Source: a virus. Taken from it: a stretch of DNA of 64,000 bases. This document shows, piece by piece, positions 56,516 through 64,000 of this stretch (position 1 is its first letter; each line of letters begins with the position of its first letter). The notes below the pieces were generated by a model. It was given only the letters and a program-made list of their open reading frames with translations. It did not search any database and was not told where the DNA came from. The stretch covers positions 1 through 64,000 of IMG/VR virus record IMGVR_UViG_3300036852_000353. One strand, given 5' to 3'. The position numbers were made by a program, and so were the translations under genes.

Positions 56516-57049
56516 TCAGAACGGGGGCAGTCCGGGGGCGTTGGGGTCGGCCACCGGACCGGGCGCGGGCGCGGTGGCCATCGCCATCGGGTCCGGGGCG
56601 GGCGGCGCCACGGGACCGGCCGATACCACGGGTGGCAGAATCCGGATGTCCTCCACCTCTTCGTCGCTGTTCTTCTTCTTCCGGCGGCCGACCTGGGCGC
56701 GGGCGGTGCGGCCCTTGAGGGCGGCGATGACAGCGTCGTCGCTCGGCTCGGCCTCGAAGAAGCCGTCGTCGAGGCCGAGAGCGGCCATCTCTTTCAGCCA
56801 GATCGCGACGAGGCCCGGGTACTGCTCGATGACCGTGTCCGAGAGGGTCATCCAGTTCTTGAACTTCCGTCCGGCCAGCGGGCCGGTGGTCACCTCGAAC
56901 TGGACGATGAAGCCCATGCCGCCCTTGCTCGGCTTCTCGGCGTCCACCACCTTCACGTCGTAGGCGCCGACGGGGAACAGCTCGAATCCGGCGTCGCGTC
57001 GCTTCGCCAGCAGGTCTCGGTAAAAGGCATTCGCCACTTTAGTCACCAT
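56516..57049 (-). CDS. DUF669-like ssDNA-binding/recombination protein
   Basis: 177 residues. The core (FPVGAYDVKVVDAE, GFIVQFEVTTGPLAGRKFKNWMTL, in parts) resembles DUF669-type proteins that accompany phage recombinases. The C-terminus is a long Pro/Ala/Gly tail, as in ssDNA-binding proteins. Next to the Sak4-like ATPase. Confidence 0.6.
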   Translation of the reverse strand: MVTKVANAFYRDLLAKRRDAGFELFPVGAYDVKVVDAEKPSKGGMGFIVQFEVTTGPLAGRKFKNWMTLSDTVIEQYPGLVAIWLKEMAALGLDDGFFEAEPSDDAVIAALKGRTARAQVGRRKKKNSDEEVEDIRILPPVVSAGPVAPPAPDPMAMATAPAPGPVADPNAPGLPPF

Positions 57050-57530
57050 CTTTCCGATTTCGCCTGGATTGCCAGGCTTTGCGCGTGTTCTCGGATCGCT
57101 GCTCAGGAGTGAGTGATGCATTCCATGCCCGCTGGGTCTCGCTCCGTCGAGCCCGTTGAGCATCGGTGAACCTGCGCCCCACGTTCGCGGCGCGCAACTT
57201 CTCGAACACGCCGTCGTAGGTGAAGTGGCAGGACACACACATGGCTTGGTAGTGCTCGTAGGGATCGAGACCGTCGGTGTCGTGGATCTGCGCCCAGTGC
57301 TTTGCCCCGGATCCGCACTCGCAGCACTGTTGATCAGCCGCCTTGCCACGTGTCTCCCAGACGCGCGCATGGCGCGCTTGGTATCCCACGGGCGAGTCGC
57401 CGTGCTTACCACACGCGCAGTCCGGCTCGCACTTCCGCATCCTGTGGCGTGCGCAGACGCACCCGGGCTCACAGAAGACACCCCGGTGACGACCGCATGT
57501 ACAACCCGGCGGACACTTCGGGCGTTTCAT
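57039..57530 (-). CDS. HNH-type endonuclease with Cys-rich repeats
   Basis: 163 residues. Three repeats CPPGCTCGRH, CEPGCVCARH, CEPDCACGKH open the protein. The HNH core is HIS-like (CCECGSGAKHWAQIHDTDGL... CVSCHFTYDG), followed by NUMOD-like helices (SLTPEQRSENTRKAW). The repeats match those of the gene at 28781, hinting at shared ancestry or module exchange. It separates two replication genes. Confidence 0.75.
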   Translation of the reverse strand: MKRPKCPPGCTCGRHRGVFCEPGCVCARHRMRKCEPDCACGKHGDSPVGYQARHARVWETRGKAADQQCCECGSGAKHWAQIHDTDGLDPYEHYQAMCVSCHFTYDGVFEKLRAANVGRRFTDAQRARRSETQRAWNASLTPEQRSENTRKAWQSRRNRKDGD

Positions 57531-58258
57531 GCGGCTGGCGCCTCGTCATCCATGCTGCCGTGAATCACGGAGAGCATGTCCGTGATGCTGGGGTTGTCGA
57601 TAAACCGACCCAGTCGTCCGCCCACGCGTTCACCGGTTGCGTAACCCTGGGCCGGTCCGATCAGGAGCCGGTGGACTGCGGTGCCATCCTCTTGGGGGAG
57701 CGCCGCCAGATATGTCAGCAAATCGACATAATAGGGCAAAGTGACCTTCAGCTGGCCCTGCACGAAGGGGAACCAGGTGCCGTCCTGGCGCTGGTTGGTC
57801 ATGGCGATGAACAGCACCGCGTCGAGTGGCTTGACGGGGTGGGTGACGAGGTCGCGGAGGTTGCGGATCAGGAGCGAGGCCTTGCGGAGCATCTCGCCCC
57901 AGTCCTTGATCTCCAGCGGGTGGTCGCCCTTGAGGCTGTCGGCGAGGCGTTGCTGGACCTCGGAGATGGAGTCGACGACGACGCTGCGGAAGGGGTGCTG
58001 GCCGGTGTTGAGCCACTCGTAGGCCTTCTCCACCGCGCGGTATTCGCGGACGGTGACCAGGCAAGAGTCCCAGGTTCCGTCGTGCTCGGGGATCTTGTCG
58101 GTCAGCGGGTTCCAGTAGATCTTCCGGGAAGGGGTGAAGCGGGAGCCCATCTCGGCGTCCAGGACGAGTCGCGGTGCGGGGGTGGTGTCTCCGAGGTAGG
58201 ACTTCCCGGCGCCCTTCGGGCCGTGGACGATCATCGAGATGCCGGGCATGTCAGCCAT
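57527..58258 (-). CDS. Sak4-like RecA-fold ATPase
   Basis: 243 residues. Walker A GPKGAGKS (residues 13-20), Walker B SVVVDSIS, and the TLPYYVDLLTYL region fit the Sak4/RecA-like single-strand annealing or recombination ATPases of phages. It works with the DUF669-like and nuclease proteins beside it. Overlaps the nuclease gene by 8 bases. Confidence 0.8.
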   Translation of the reverse strand: MADMPGISMIVHGPKGAGKSYLGDTTPAPRLVLDAEMGSRFTPSRKIYWNPLTDKIPEHDGTWDSCLVTVREYRAVEKAYEWLNTGQHPFRSVVVDSISEVQQRLADSLKGDHPLEIKDWGEMLRKASLLIRNLRDLVTHPVKPLDAVLFIAMTNQRQDGTWFPFVQGQLKVTLPYYVDLLTYLAALPQEDGTAVHRLLIGPAQGYATGERVGGRLGRFIDNPSITDMLSVIHGSMDDEAPAA

Positions 58259-59216
58259 GCGTGCCCCCTTCCGGCGAGGACATGCCGATGGCCGCCTTCA
58301 CCTGAGCGAGAAGATCGAGCTTGCGATATGCGTATGCGTCGGCGTTCTCGATGAACTCGGCGCGCATCGCGTCCTCGACGCGGGAGCCGTCGTCGAACAG
58401 CGGACACATGTTGACGAAGGGGCAGTCCCAGTCGCAGCGGTCCGGGATGGGGTTGTGGTAGGCGACGAGGCGGTGGTCGACGCCTGCATTGAGCTGGCGG
58501 ACCACCCGGTCCATGTCGTCCATGATCCCGGTGATGCGGGTGAGGGCGTTCTTGCGCTCGACCTCGTTGTATCTGATATGAACCTGGTCGTAGAACGGGC
58601 CGGTGGCGCGGGCGGTGCGCTTGGAGCGGAGCATCATCGTGTAGAGAGCGCCGTCGACCCGCTCGTCCTTGTTGGACAGGTCCAGGAGGGTGGAGTAGAT
58701 CAGCATCTGGGGATCGAGCATGATCCGGTTTGCCTTGCTGAGAGTGCCGACCGTTTTCCAGTCCCTCAGCTGCAGGGCGCCGTCCAGGGTGCGGCGGACG
58801 ATCTGGTCGAGTTTGCCGTGGATGCGGGCCATCGATCCGTTGGTGAGCAGGATGTAGGTGTCGATCTCCTGCTCGGTGGAGACGACTTCGTGCTGTTCGT
58901 CGAGTCCGTTCTCTGCGGCCCACTCCATGAATCCCGCGATCATGATCGTGGCGTAGTCCTGCTCGCCCGTCAGTTCCGCCGCATACTCGGGCCGCTGACT
59001 GCGGGCGATGTCGTAGATGATGGCGACCGAGGCGAACGGGTCGATGTCGTACCCGTAGTACCCCTCCATGGCAGCGTGAATGCGGGTGCCGAGAAGGGCG
59101 GCGCCGACGGGCTTGGCACGCATCGGGTCGACGCCCCACTTGAAGTAGTAGGTGAGTGCCCACTGCCGACGACAGCGCAAGAATTTGGCGAGTTCCGAAG
59201 GGCTGGCGCTGAGCAT
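58251..59216 (-). CDS. Cas4/RecB-like PD-(D/E)XK nuclease
   Basis: 321 residues. Active-site region HGKLDQIVR and LRDWKT gives the Asp and D-x-K pair; an early Cys (RCRRQW) and three late Cys (CDWDCPFVNMC) are placed to bind an iron-sulfur cluster, as in Cas4/AddB-type exonucleases. Likely makes single-stranded ends for recombination. Confidence 0.8.
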   Translation of the reverse strand: MLSASPSELAKFLRCRRQWALTYYFKWGVDPMRAKPVGAALLGTRIHAAMEGYYGYDIDPFASVAIIYDIARSQRPEYAAELTGEQDYATIMIAGFMEWAAENGLDEQHEVVSTEQEIDTYILLTNGSMARIHGKLDQIVRRTLDGALQLRDWKTVGTLSKANRIMLDPQMLIYSTLLDLSNKDERVDGALYTMMLRSKRTARATGPFYDQVHIRYNEVERKNALTRITGIMDDMDRVVRQLNAGVDHRLVAYHNPIPDRCDWDCPFVNMCPLFDDGSRVEDAMRAEFIENADAYAYRKLDLLAQVKAAIGMSSPEGGTHG

Positions 59217-59422
59217 CAGGCGGCCTCCCCGAAGAGGTGGTCGTCGCACTCCCAGGAGTAGAAGTCCGCCTCGCAGGTGAGTTCACCGTCGTGGTTGTTG
59301 CCGTCGTGTGTGCACCGTCCCCACGGGACCCAGTGGCTGCCCTCGTTGATGCAGCGCACGGAGGTGGCCTCGCTGTAGATCTGGCAGCGGCGGACGGCCG
59401 GTGGGTGCATGTCGATGCTCAT
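59216..59422 (-). CDS. small Cys/His-rich protein
   Basis: 68 residues with CQIY, CINEGSH, CTHDG, CEAD and CDDH: several metal-ligand pairs. Coupled by overlaps to the nuclease gene. Function unknown. Confidence 0.65.
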   Translation of the reverse strand: MSIDMHPPAVRRCQIYSEATSVRCINEGSHWVPWGRCTHDGNNHDGELTCEADFYSWECDDHLFGEAA

Positions 59423-59712
59423 GTGTGATCGCCGTCCGGCCCGGTGTGGCGGGCCCAGATGCCGTGCTTGCCGCCTGTGGTACGTGCGACTGCCTCGAAG
59501 GTGCCCTCTGGTGCGTAGGCGGCAATCTTTCCTCGGCGGATGAGGTGGGCCACGGAGTTCGCGCTGGATGCGTTGTCGTAGGTGCCGATATGCGCCCATT
59601 CCCCTGTGACCTTGCGGAGCTTGTCGGCGATCTTCCGGTGCTTGGACCTCTTGGCATTGCCGTGGATCTTCGCGGGAGGTTCTTCGAAGCGGATCCGTGT
59701 GTGGAGGGTCAT
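59419..59712 (-). CDS. hypothetical protein
   Basis: 97 residues, basic, with a long helix (KRSKHRKIADKLRKVTGEW, in parts) and a GTFEAVART strand near the C-terminus. It is tightly coupled to the helicase gene. No family recognised. Confidence 0.65.
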   Translation of the reverse strand: MTLHTRIRFEEPPAKIHGNAKRSKHRKIADKLRKVTGEWAHIGTYDNASSANSVAHLIRRGKIAAYAPEGTFEAVARTTGGKHGIWARHTGPDGDHT

Positions 59713-61286
59713 GGTTTCTCCCCGAGGAGTCGGAGCAGGGTGGTCCGGTCCCGGACGAGTTCCTCCGCGTGTATCGCCTTGGCCTGGAGGATGTCCTGCT
59801 TGGTCTCTTCGACCGTTCCCGGGGTGATCTGCCGGATGATCTGGATGGAGTCGTGGCGTTCGGATCCGATGCGGTAGATCCGGTCGACGAATTGCTGGTT
59901 GCGGATGCTGCTGTAGCTGTCCTGCATGGACAGCAGCCTGGACGCCCGGGTCAGGGTGAGTCCCTCGGCCCCTGCCCCGAGCGTCAGCAGGATGACGCGG
60001 AGTTTGCCGTTCTGGAATCGTTCGACGGCCTGTCCGCGTTCGTATCCCGACTGGGCCCCCGTCACGAGGCCGTGCGGGATGTCAAGTTTGACTAGTCGTT
60101 CTGCTGCCAGTTCGATGAGCTGGCGTGATTCGGCGCCGACGACGAGGGGCTCGTCACCGAGTTCTTCGAGGAGGTCGGCGAGGTCGTCGACCTTGGGTGA
60201 GGGGGCGACGAGCTTGACGTCGAAGTCGGGGTACTCGTAGAGGTACCTCTCGTAGACGAAGTCACCATTCTCATCGCGCTTTTGTTCACGGATGAGTCTG
60301 CCGTCGAAGTCCACAAGCCGGTTGCCTGTGTAGACCGGGCGTCGTCGCCATTCACGGCGGGTGACCGGCTCCAACTCGGCGCAGGAGGAGGCCAGCTGGT
60401 TCAGGCGCATGACCTGGGCGAGCGGGTTGGGGGCGACGAGCAGGCCGTCGATGTTGGCGATCATGTGCAGGCGCATCTGCTCGTACGCCTTCTTCTGCTT
60501 GGGCAGCATCGGCGTGTGCCGGATCTGGTCCGGCAACTTCGGTGGGAGCTGCGGCAGGGCGGCCTGCTTGGGGATGCGCCGCATCAGAGGGTCGACGATC
60601 TGGAAGAACTCGGCCTTGTTCTCGGACTTGATGCCGTGGACGTCAAGGCCGCCGAAAAAGTTGGGTGTGACGTCGGCGTACCGTTCGGTGTACTTGATCT
60701 TGGACGGGGTCCACTCGGGCTCGATGCCATGCAGGAGTGCCCAGAGCTGGACGATGTCCTTGTCGATGGGTGTGCCGGTGGCGAGGTAGCGGAACTCGGC
60801 GCCGTGCAGGACTGCCCAAGTCGCCCTGGTCTGGGCTGACCTCGGCTCCTTTAGTCGGTGCGCCTCGTCACAGATGACGGTGCGCAGGCCCATCTCGTTG
60901 AGTTCTTTGGGCTCGCGGTCCTTGTCGGAGAGGGCGATGGTGCCGTATCCGGCGAGGCGGGAGTGCAGGCGCACGGCCTCCCAGTTGACTATGAACACCG
61001 AGGCGTCGCTCGCGAGCTGCTTGCGTCGCTTGAGGGCGGAGCCGTCGACCACCTGGACGGTGAGTTCGGGCGCCCACTTCGCGAGTTCGAAACTCCAGGT
61101 TGACGACTTCAGGGAGTTTGGGCACACTACGAGGGCTGGGAAGGGGTTCTGCCCCATCTCGGCAAGGACCTGAAGGGTCCGGATCAATTGGGCTGTTTTG
61201 CCCAATCCGGGCGAATCGGCAAGAATCGCCCGTTTGTTCCGTACGAGAAACGCGACACCGGGGCGCTGGAAGTCAAGCAGCTTCAC
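59709..61286 (-). CDS. SNF2-type helicase / translocase
   Basis: 525 residues from a GTG. Motif I SPGLGKT, motif II DEAH, motif III ATGTPID, and the C-terminal helicase half with LLTLGAGAEGLTLTRAS and the arginine finger region DRIYRIGSE. SNF2 enzymes of phages move along duplex DNA in replication or recombination. Confidence 0.9.
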   Translation of the reverse strand: MKLLDFQRPGVAFLVRNKRAILADSPGLGKTAQLIRTLQVLAEMGQNPFPALVVCPNSLKSSTWSFELAKWAPELTVQVVDGSALKRRKQLASDASVFIVNWEAVRLHSRLAGYGTIALSDKDREPKELNEMGLRTVICDEAHRLKEPRSAQTRATWAVLHGAEFRYLATGTPIDKDIVQLWALLHGIEPEWTPSKIKYTERYADVTPNFFGGLDVHGIKSENKAEFFQIVDPLMRRIPKQAALPQLPPKLPDQIRHTPMLPKQKKAYEQMRLHMIANIDGLLVAPNPLAQVMRLNQLASSCAELEPVTRREWRRRPVYTGNRLVDFDGRLIREQKRDENGDFVYERYLYEYPDFDVKLVAPSPKVDDLADLLEELGDEPLVVGAESRQLIELAAERLVKLDIPHGLVTGAQSGYERGQAVERFQNGKLRVILLTLGAGAEGLTLTRASRLLSMQDSYSSIRNQQFVDRIYRIGSERHDSIQIIRQITPGTVEETKQDILQAKAIHAEELVRDRTTLLRLLGEKP

Positions 61287-61608
61287 GTGTCTCCCCTCGC
61301 GCTTCGATGCGGTCGATGATCTGGGCGATGGGGTCGCTGGCAGGCAACTCCATCGCAGTTCTCAGGTCTGTGGCCGGTTTGATCCGGCTGTTGTATTCCT
61401 CCCACGACCACTTCGTCAGCAGCGTCCCCACGCTCAGATCGCTGTCGAAGAGGCCTCGGAGGGTAATGCATGTGGCCCAGCTCAGCGGGGCCGTCCAGTA
61501 CCCGGCGTTCTTGTCGTAACGGGCGCCGGGTACTTGCTGGACCAGGTGCCGCTCGTGGTACTGCGTACGCACGGCGATGCGACCGTCCACGATCTCAGCG
61601 ACCGGCAT
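61273..61608 (-). CDS. hypothetical protein
   Basis: 111 residues. GGAGGATGGC precedes the ATG. The centre (KNAGYWTAPLSWATCITLRGLF) resembles the HARP-like substrate-binding patch found fused or next to SNF2 helicases. It overlaps the helicase by 14 bases, so they probably act together. Confidence 0.6.
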   Translation of the reverse strand: MPVAEIVDGRIAVRTQYHERHLVQQVPGARYDKNAGYWTAPLSWATCITLRGLFDSDLSVGTLLTKWSWEEYNSRIKPATDLRTAMELPASDPIAQIIDRIEARGETREAA

Positions 61609-61673
61609 GCCATCCTCCGCATGTCTGCCGCCTCGAACAAGATTCCGAGTACGGCGGCGATCATAACACCTGC

Positions 61674-62165
61674 TCAGTAGCCGAGGGGTAGTCCCTTGCG
61701 GACGTTTTCCGGCACAGGTTTCATTCTGATCAGGTGTCTGAACAGGTGACATGCCGCGTCGTTGGCGTGCTGCTGGCCCGGCTGGTACCAGCCCAGACGG
61801 CGCAGGAAGACCGTCGTACTGCCCGCCATGCGGGCCGAGGACGGCTGCCCCTTGATCTGCGGGATGCCGTACTGCTGGCATGCCTGGTCGATGACGGCAA
61901 TGGCGTCGTTACTGGGCTTCGCGTTCGACCCCGGCCGAGGGCGAGGCGTCTGGATGTACAGCTCGTAGCCGACGGCGAGGCGCCCTTCGTACATGTACTG
62001 CAAGTCGGCAAGACACTGCCCGAGTTCCTCGTAGCTGTACTGACCGGAGGTGACGTCAAGGACGGCACTGTACTGGCCGGAGGTGAACCGGTCGGCCGTG
62101 ATGTCATAGACGGCGCCGCCGGTGGTGAGGCCGGGATCGAACCAGGCAATGACGTCCTCGGTCAC
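61674..62165 (-). CDS. RuvC-like Holliday junction resolvase
   Basis: 163 residues. Acidic residues in VIAWFDPGLTTGG (first Asp), VGYELYIQ (Glu) and the HANDAACHL ending give the RuvC-type active site. It would cut branched DNA before packaging. GTG start overlapping the upstream stop. Confidence 0.8.
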   Translation of the reverse strand: MTEDVIAWFDPGLTTGGAVYDITADRFTSGQYSAVLDVTSGQYSYEELGQCLADLQYMYEGRLAVGYELYIQTPRPRPGSNAKPSNDAIAVIDQACQQYGIPQIKGQPSSARMAGSTTVFLRRLGWYQPGQQHANDAACHLFRHLIRMKPVPENVRKGLPLGY

Positions 62166-62476
62166 TGGTCGTCCTTGATCTCGGTGACCTTCACCCCGCG
62201 CCGCCAGCCACCGCGCCACATCTCGTGGTACTTCTGCTGGTCGATCCTGGCGAGTTCGAGCAGCAGCTCGGGATCCTCCGGCGGCGCGGCGGCCATCAGG
62301 CGCTGGACTTCGCACACGGGGTAGCGGCGCAGACCGTTGGGTGTGCGGAAGAACCCGATGATGCCGTTCGTGGCCCACTTGGTGACGGTCCGGGCGTCGA
62401 CGTCGAAGATCTTCCCAACGTCGCGGGGGGTGAGTGTCTCCTCGTGGAGCCAGTGCTTGGGGATCTCGGCAGCCAT
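62162..62476 (-). CDS. MerR/BldC-type HTH protein
   Basis: 104 residues. Residues 14-60 form a winged HTH: LTPRDVGKIFDVDARTVTKW, then GLRRYPVCEVQRLM, the MerR/BldC pattern. It may regulate the replication operon in which it lies. Confidence 0.8.
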   Translation of the reverse strand: MAAEIPKHWLHEETLTPRDVGKIFDVDARTVTKWATNGIIGFFRTPNGLRRYPVCEVQRLMAAAPPEDPELLLELARIDQQKYHEMWRGGWRRGVKVTEIKDDQ

Positions 62477-62509
62477 GCGGCCTCCTTTACGCCAACGTTC
62501 GGTTGTGGG

Positions 62510-62866
62510 TCACAGGGCAGGCGGCCGGGCCAGCAGCCGGGCGATGTCGCTGAGAGTCTTGGTGTGTTCGTCAACCCGCTTGCGCTCGGCGTCGTAGTCG
62601 CGTCGCAGGGCGCGGGTGTCTTCGGCGCCCTGGTAGTGACGCACCAGCGCATCGAGGAGTGACTGGCCGACCTCGAACGGCAGACAGAAGGACGGCTTGT
62701 CCTCCTGGTCCGAGGCAGCGGCACCATCCGGGAGCGGTTCCCACCGGCGCCCGAACTCGTCGCCTTCCGGTCGCAGGATGTAGCGCGGATCGCCGTCAAA
62801 CTTGCGGATGATGTAGATATCGAGACTGTCGCGGAAGAATCTCTCGCCGATGTAGACCTGGATCAC
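62510..62866 (-). CDS. hypothetical protein
   Basis: 118 residues from a GTG overlapping the upstream stop. N-terminal beta strands (VIQVYIGERF, LDIYIIRKFDG), then a C-terminal charged helix. No family recognised. Confidence 0.6.
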   Translation of the reverse strand: MIQVYIGERFFRDSLDIYIIRKFDGDPRYILRPEGDEFGRRWEPLPDGAAASDQEDKPSFCLPFEVGQSLLDALVRHYQGAEDTRALRRDYDAERKRVDEHTKTLSDIARLLARPPAL

Positions 62867-63231
62867 CAGCTCACCACCCTCGGAGCATCGTCGGAGACCT
62901 CGTGGTGCGACCACACCGTGATGTGCTTGAAGCCCCCGGCCTTCAGGCGATCGACCAGCTCATCGGGCTGGGCGTAGTTCCAGCCGAACCAGATGACCGC
63001 GCTCCCGGCGACCTTGCTGCCGTGCTGTAGCGTTGGCCAGTCGTCCCGCTCCAGGGAGATGATCGGGATGTCTGCGGAGAAGTCTTCTACCGGACAGTCG
63101 TCGCCGTACTCGCGTGCGGGGATGGCATAGACGGCTTCCCAGATGGCCTTGGCGACCTTCGGTGCGACGGCTTCGGCGAGTCCGTCTTCGCTGTCGCCGA
63201 TGATGACGAACATGTCGGTGACGCTGCTCAT
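62863..63231 (-). CDS. hypothetical protein
   Basis: 122 residues, alpha/beta (MFVIIGDSEDGLA, VIWFGWNYAQP, HITVWSHHE), which looks like a Rossmann-type fold, but no signature motif is visible. Coupled by ATGA overlap. Confidence 0.6.
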   Translation of the reverse strand: MSSVTDMFVIIGDSEDGLAEAVAPKVAKAIWEAVYAIPAREYGDDCPVEDFSADIPIISLERDDWPTLQHGSKVAGSAVIWFGWNYAQPDELVDRLKAGGFKHITVWSHHEVSDDAPRVVSW

Positions 63232-63515
63232 GACGACACCGCCTTCCACAGATCCGACACCAGGTGCCAGACCAGCGCTCCGTCCGGTGTCAGCGCGGTG
63301 CCTACATACAGAGCTTCCTCGGGTATCTCGTGGCCAGTGCCATAGACACGGAAACGCAGCTCGTCTACAAACTCGTCAGCGTCGTCTTCAAAAGGATGCG
63401 CCCAAAACTCCACGAAACCATGGTGGCGGCAGGCCACGTGCAACGGCGGCCCGCACTTGAAGGTGTGCCAGCGGTCGTCGACTGGGACCTCGTAGCGGTA
63501 GATGCGGTATGTCAC
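63228..63515 (-). CDS. hypothetical protein
   Basis: 95 residues from a GTG overlapping the polymerase stop. Mixed beta/alpha with CGPPLHVACRHHGF near the centre, a possible metal site. No family recognised. Confidence 0.6.
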   Translation of the reverse strand: MTYRIYRYEVPVDDRWHTFKCGPPLHVACRHHGFVEFWAHPFEDDADEFVDELRFRVYGTGHEIPEEALYVGTALTPDGALVWHLVSDLWKAVSS

Positions 63516-64000
63516 TTCTGCCACCTCTCCGCCATGATCTTTCCGCCAGCAGTGAGGGGCACGCGGTAGGACGTTCTGTCGGTCATGCACTCCTGGACGG
63601 TCCTCAGAACTTCTTCAGCCTGGTCGGCAGGCGCTTCGAGAAGGATCTCGTCGTGCACGGGCAGGCGCAGCATGGAGGTCAGGCCTGCTGCGTCCATGTT
63701 CAGCAGGCAGAGCTTCATGTAGCGAGCGGCTTCGCCCTGGATTGCGTAGTTGAGGGTGGCGTATTCCTTGCCTCTGTCGCAGGGCAGGAAGCGGCCGTCG
63801 CTGAGGTGCACTCCCCCTCGTCCGTGGGGACCGTTGCCGCGTTTCGCGTCGTGTTCGAGGCGGTTCATCAGCCGCTTCATGCCGGGGAAGCGGGAGTTGA
63901 ACATTTTCTCGAAGTAGGCCACGTGCTCCAGGCTGGCGCCGGAGGTCATGGCGATCTTGTCGCGGCCTCCGCCGTATGCCTTCGCGTAGACGCTGTTCTT
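63512..64000 (-). CDS. polA: DNA polymerase I (family A), C-terminal part
   Basis: The last 162 residues; the rest lies beyond the right edge. The O-helix (KNSVYAKAYGGG), NYAIQGEAARYMK and motif C VHDEILLE are all present, so the palm domain should be active. It replicates phage DNA. Upstream end of the replication operon in this window. Confidence 0.9.
   Translation of the reverse strand, partial: KNSVYAKAYGGGRDKIAMTSGASLEHVAYFEKMFNSRFPGMKRLMNRLEHDAKRGNGPHGRGGVHLSDGRFLPCDRGKEYATLNYAIQGEAARYMKLCLLNMDAAGLTSMLRLPVHDEILLEAPADQAEEVLRTVQECMTDRTSYRVPLTAGGKIMAERWQK

Overview
The window is a 64 kb piece of a large, GC-rich, double-stranded DNA tailed phage (siphovirus plan, HK97-type head) of an actinobacterium, most likely Streptomyces. 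The base composition, frequent GTG/TTG starts, 4-base ATGA/GTGA gene overlaps, a DUF397 protein (a family typical of streptomycetes) and the head, tail and lysis gene order all point that way. Both ends are cut: the left end inside a signal-peptide protein, the right end inside a family A DNA polymerase.

Layout. (1) About 0-16 kb: an accessory arm, mostly minus strand, of about 40 small genes. It holds a cytosine methyltransferase, a MazG-like protein, two DUF2829 (Tad2-family) proteins, DUF397, a Nudix hydrolase, a LuxR-type HTH, a membrane-anchored nuclease, a von Willebrand A protein, XRE, AbrB and RelE-like proteins and a MazF-like toxin with its partner. (2) About 16-24 kb: packaging side. 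A candidate small terminase, a tyrosine integrase, a HIT protein, two tRNAs, an Acb2-like hairpin protein, a HAD phosphatase, and a large terminase whose frame is broken inside the P-loop at a canonical -1 slippery site followed by a stem. (3) 24-49 kb, plus strand: portal, ClpP-like protease, capsid, head fibre, connectors, two tail-tube-like proteins, the frameshifted tail chaperone, tape measure, tail tip proteins, amidase endolysin, holin-like membrane proteins and a collagen-like membrane protein, interrupted by four HNH-type endonuclease genes. (4) 49-56 kb, minus strand: lipoprotein, TerD protein, a Ro60 (TROVE plus vWA) protein, and directly upstream of it an array of tRNAs interleaved with six structured RNAs that I read as Y RNAs. 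(5) 56-64 kb, minus strand: replication and recombination (DUF669-like, Sak4-like ATPase, Cas4/RecB-like nuclease, SNF2 helicase, RuvC-like resolvase, DNA polymerase I).

The most notable system is Ro60 with its RNAs. Six units at 53986-55280 share an outer 7-10 bp stem, a GGTGCG motif on the 5' side and a GAYCTC-type motif on the 3' side. Three also carry a T-arm-like and a D-arm-like hairpin joined through a closed acceptor-like stem, which is the tRNA-mimic layout of bacterial YrlA RNAs. A TTGACA/TAGTGT promoter sits at the head of the array. The Ro60, TerD and vWA genes share a leader element (GACAAGGAAG) with five other minus-strand genes, suggesting they are expressed alike.

Other points worth checking are the terminase frameshift, an apparent AUC start codon for the major tail protein, and several probable anti-defence proteins (two Tad2-like, one Acb2-like). 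All assignments come from reading the sequence; no database search was possible.
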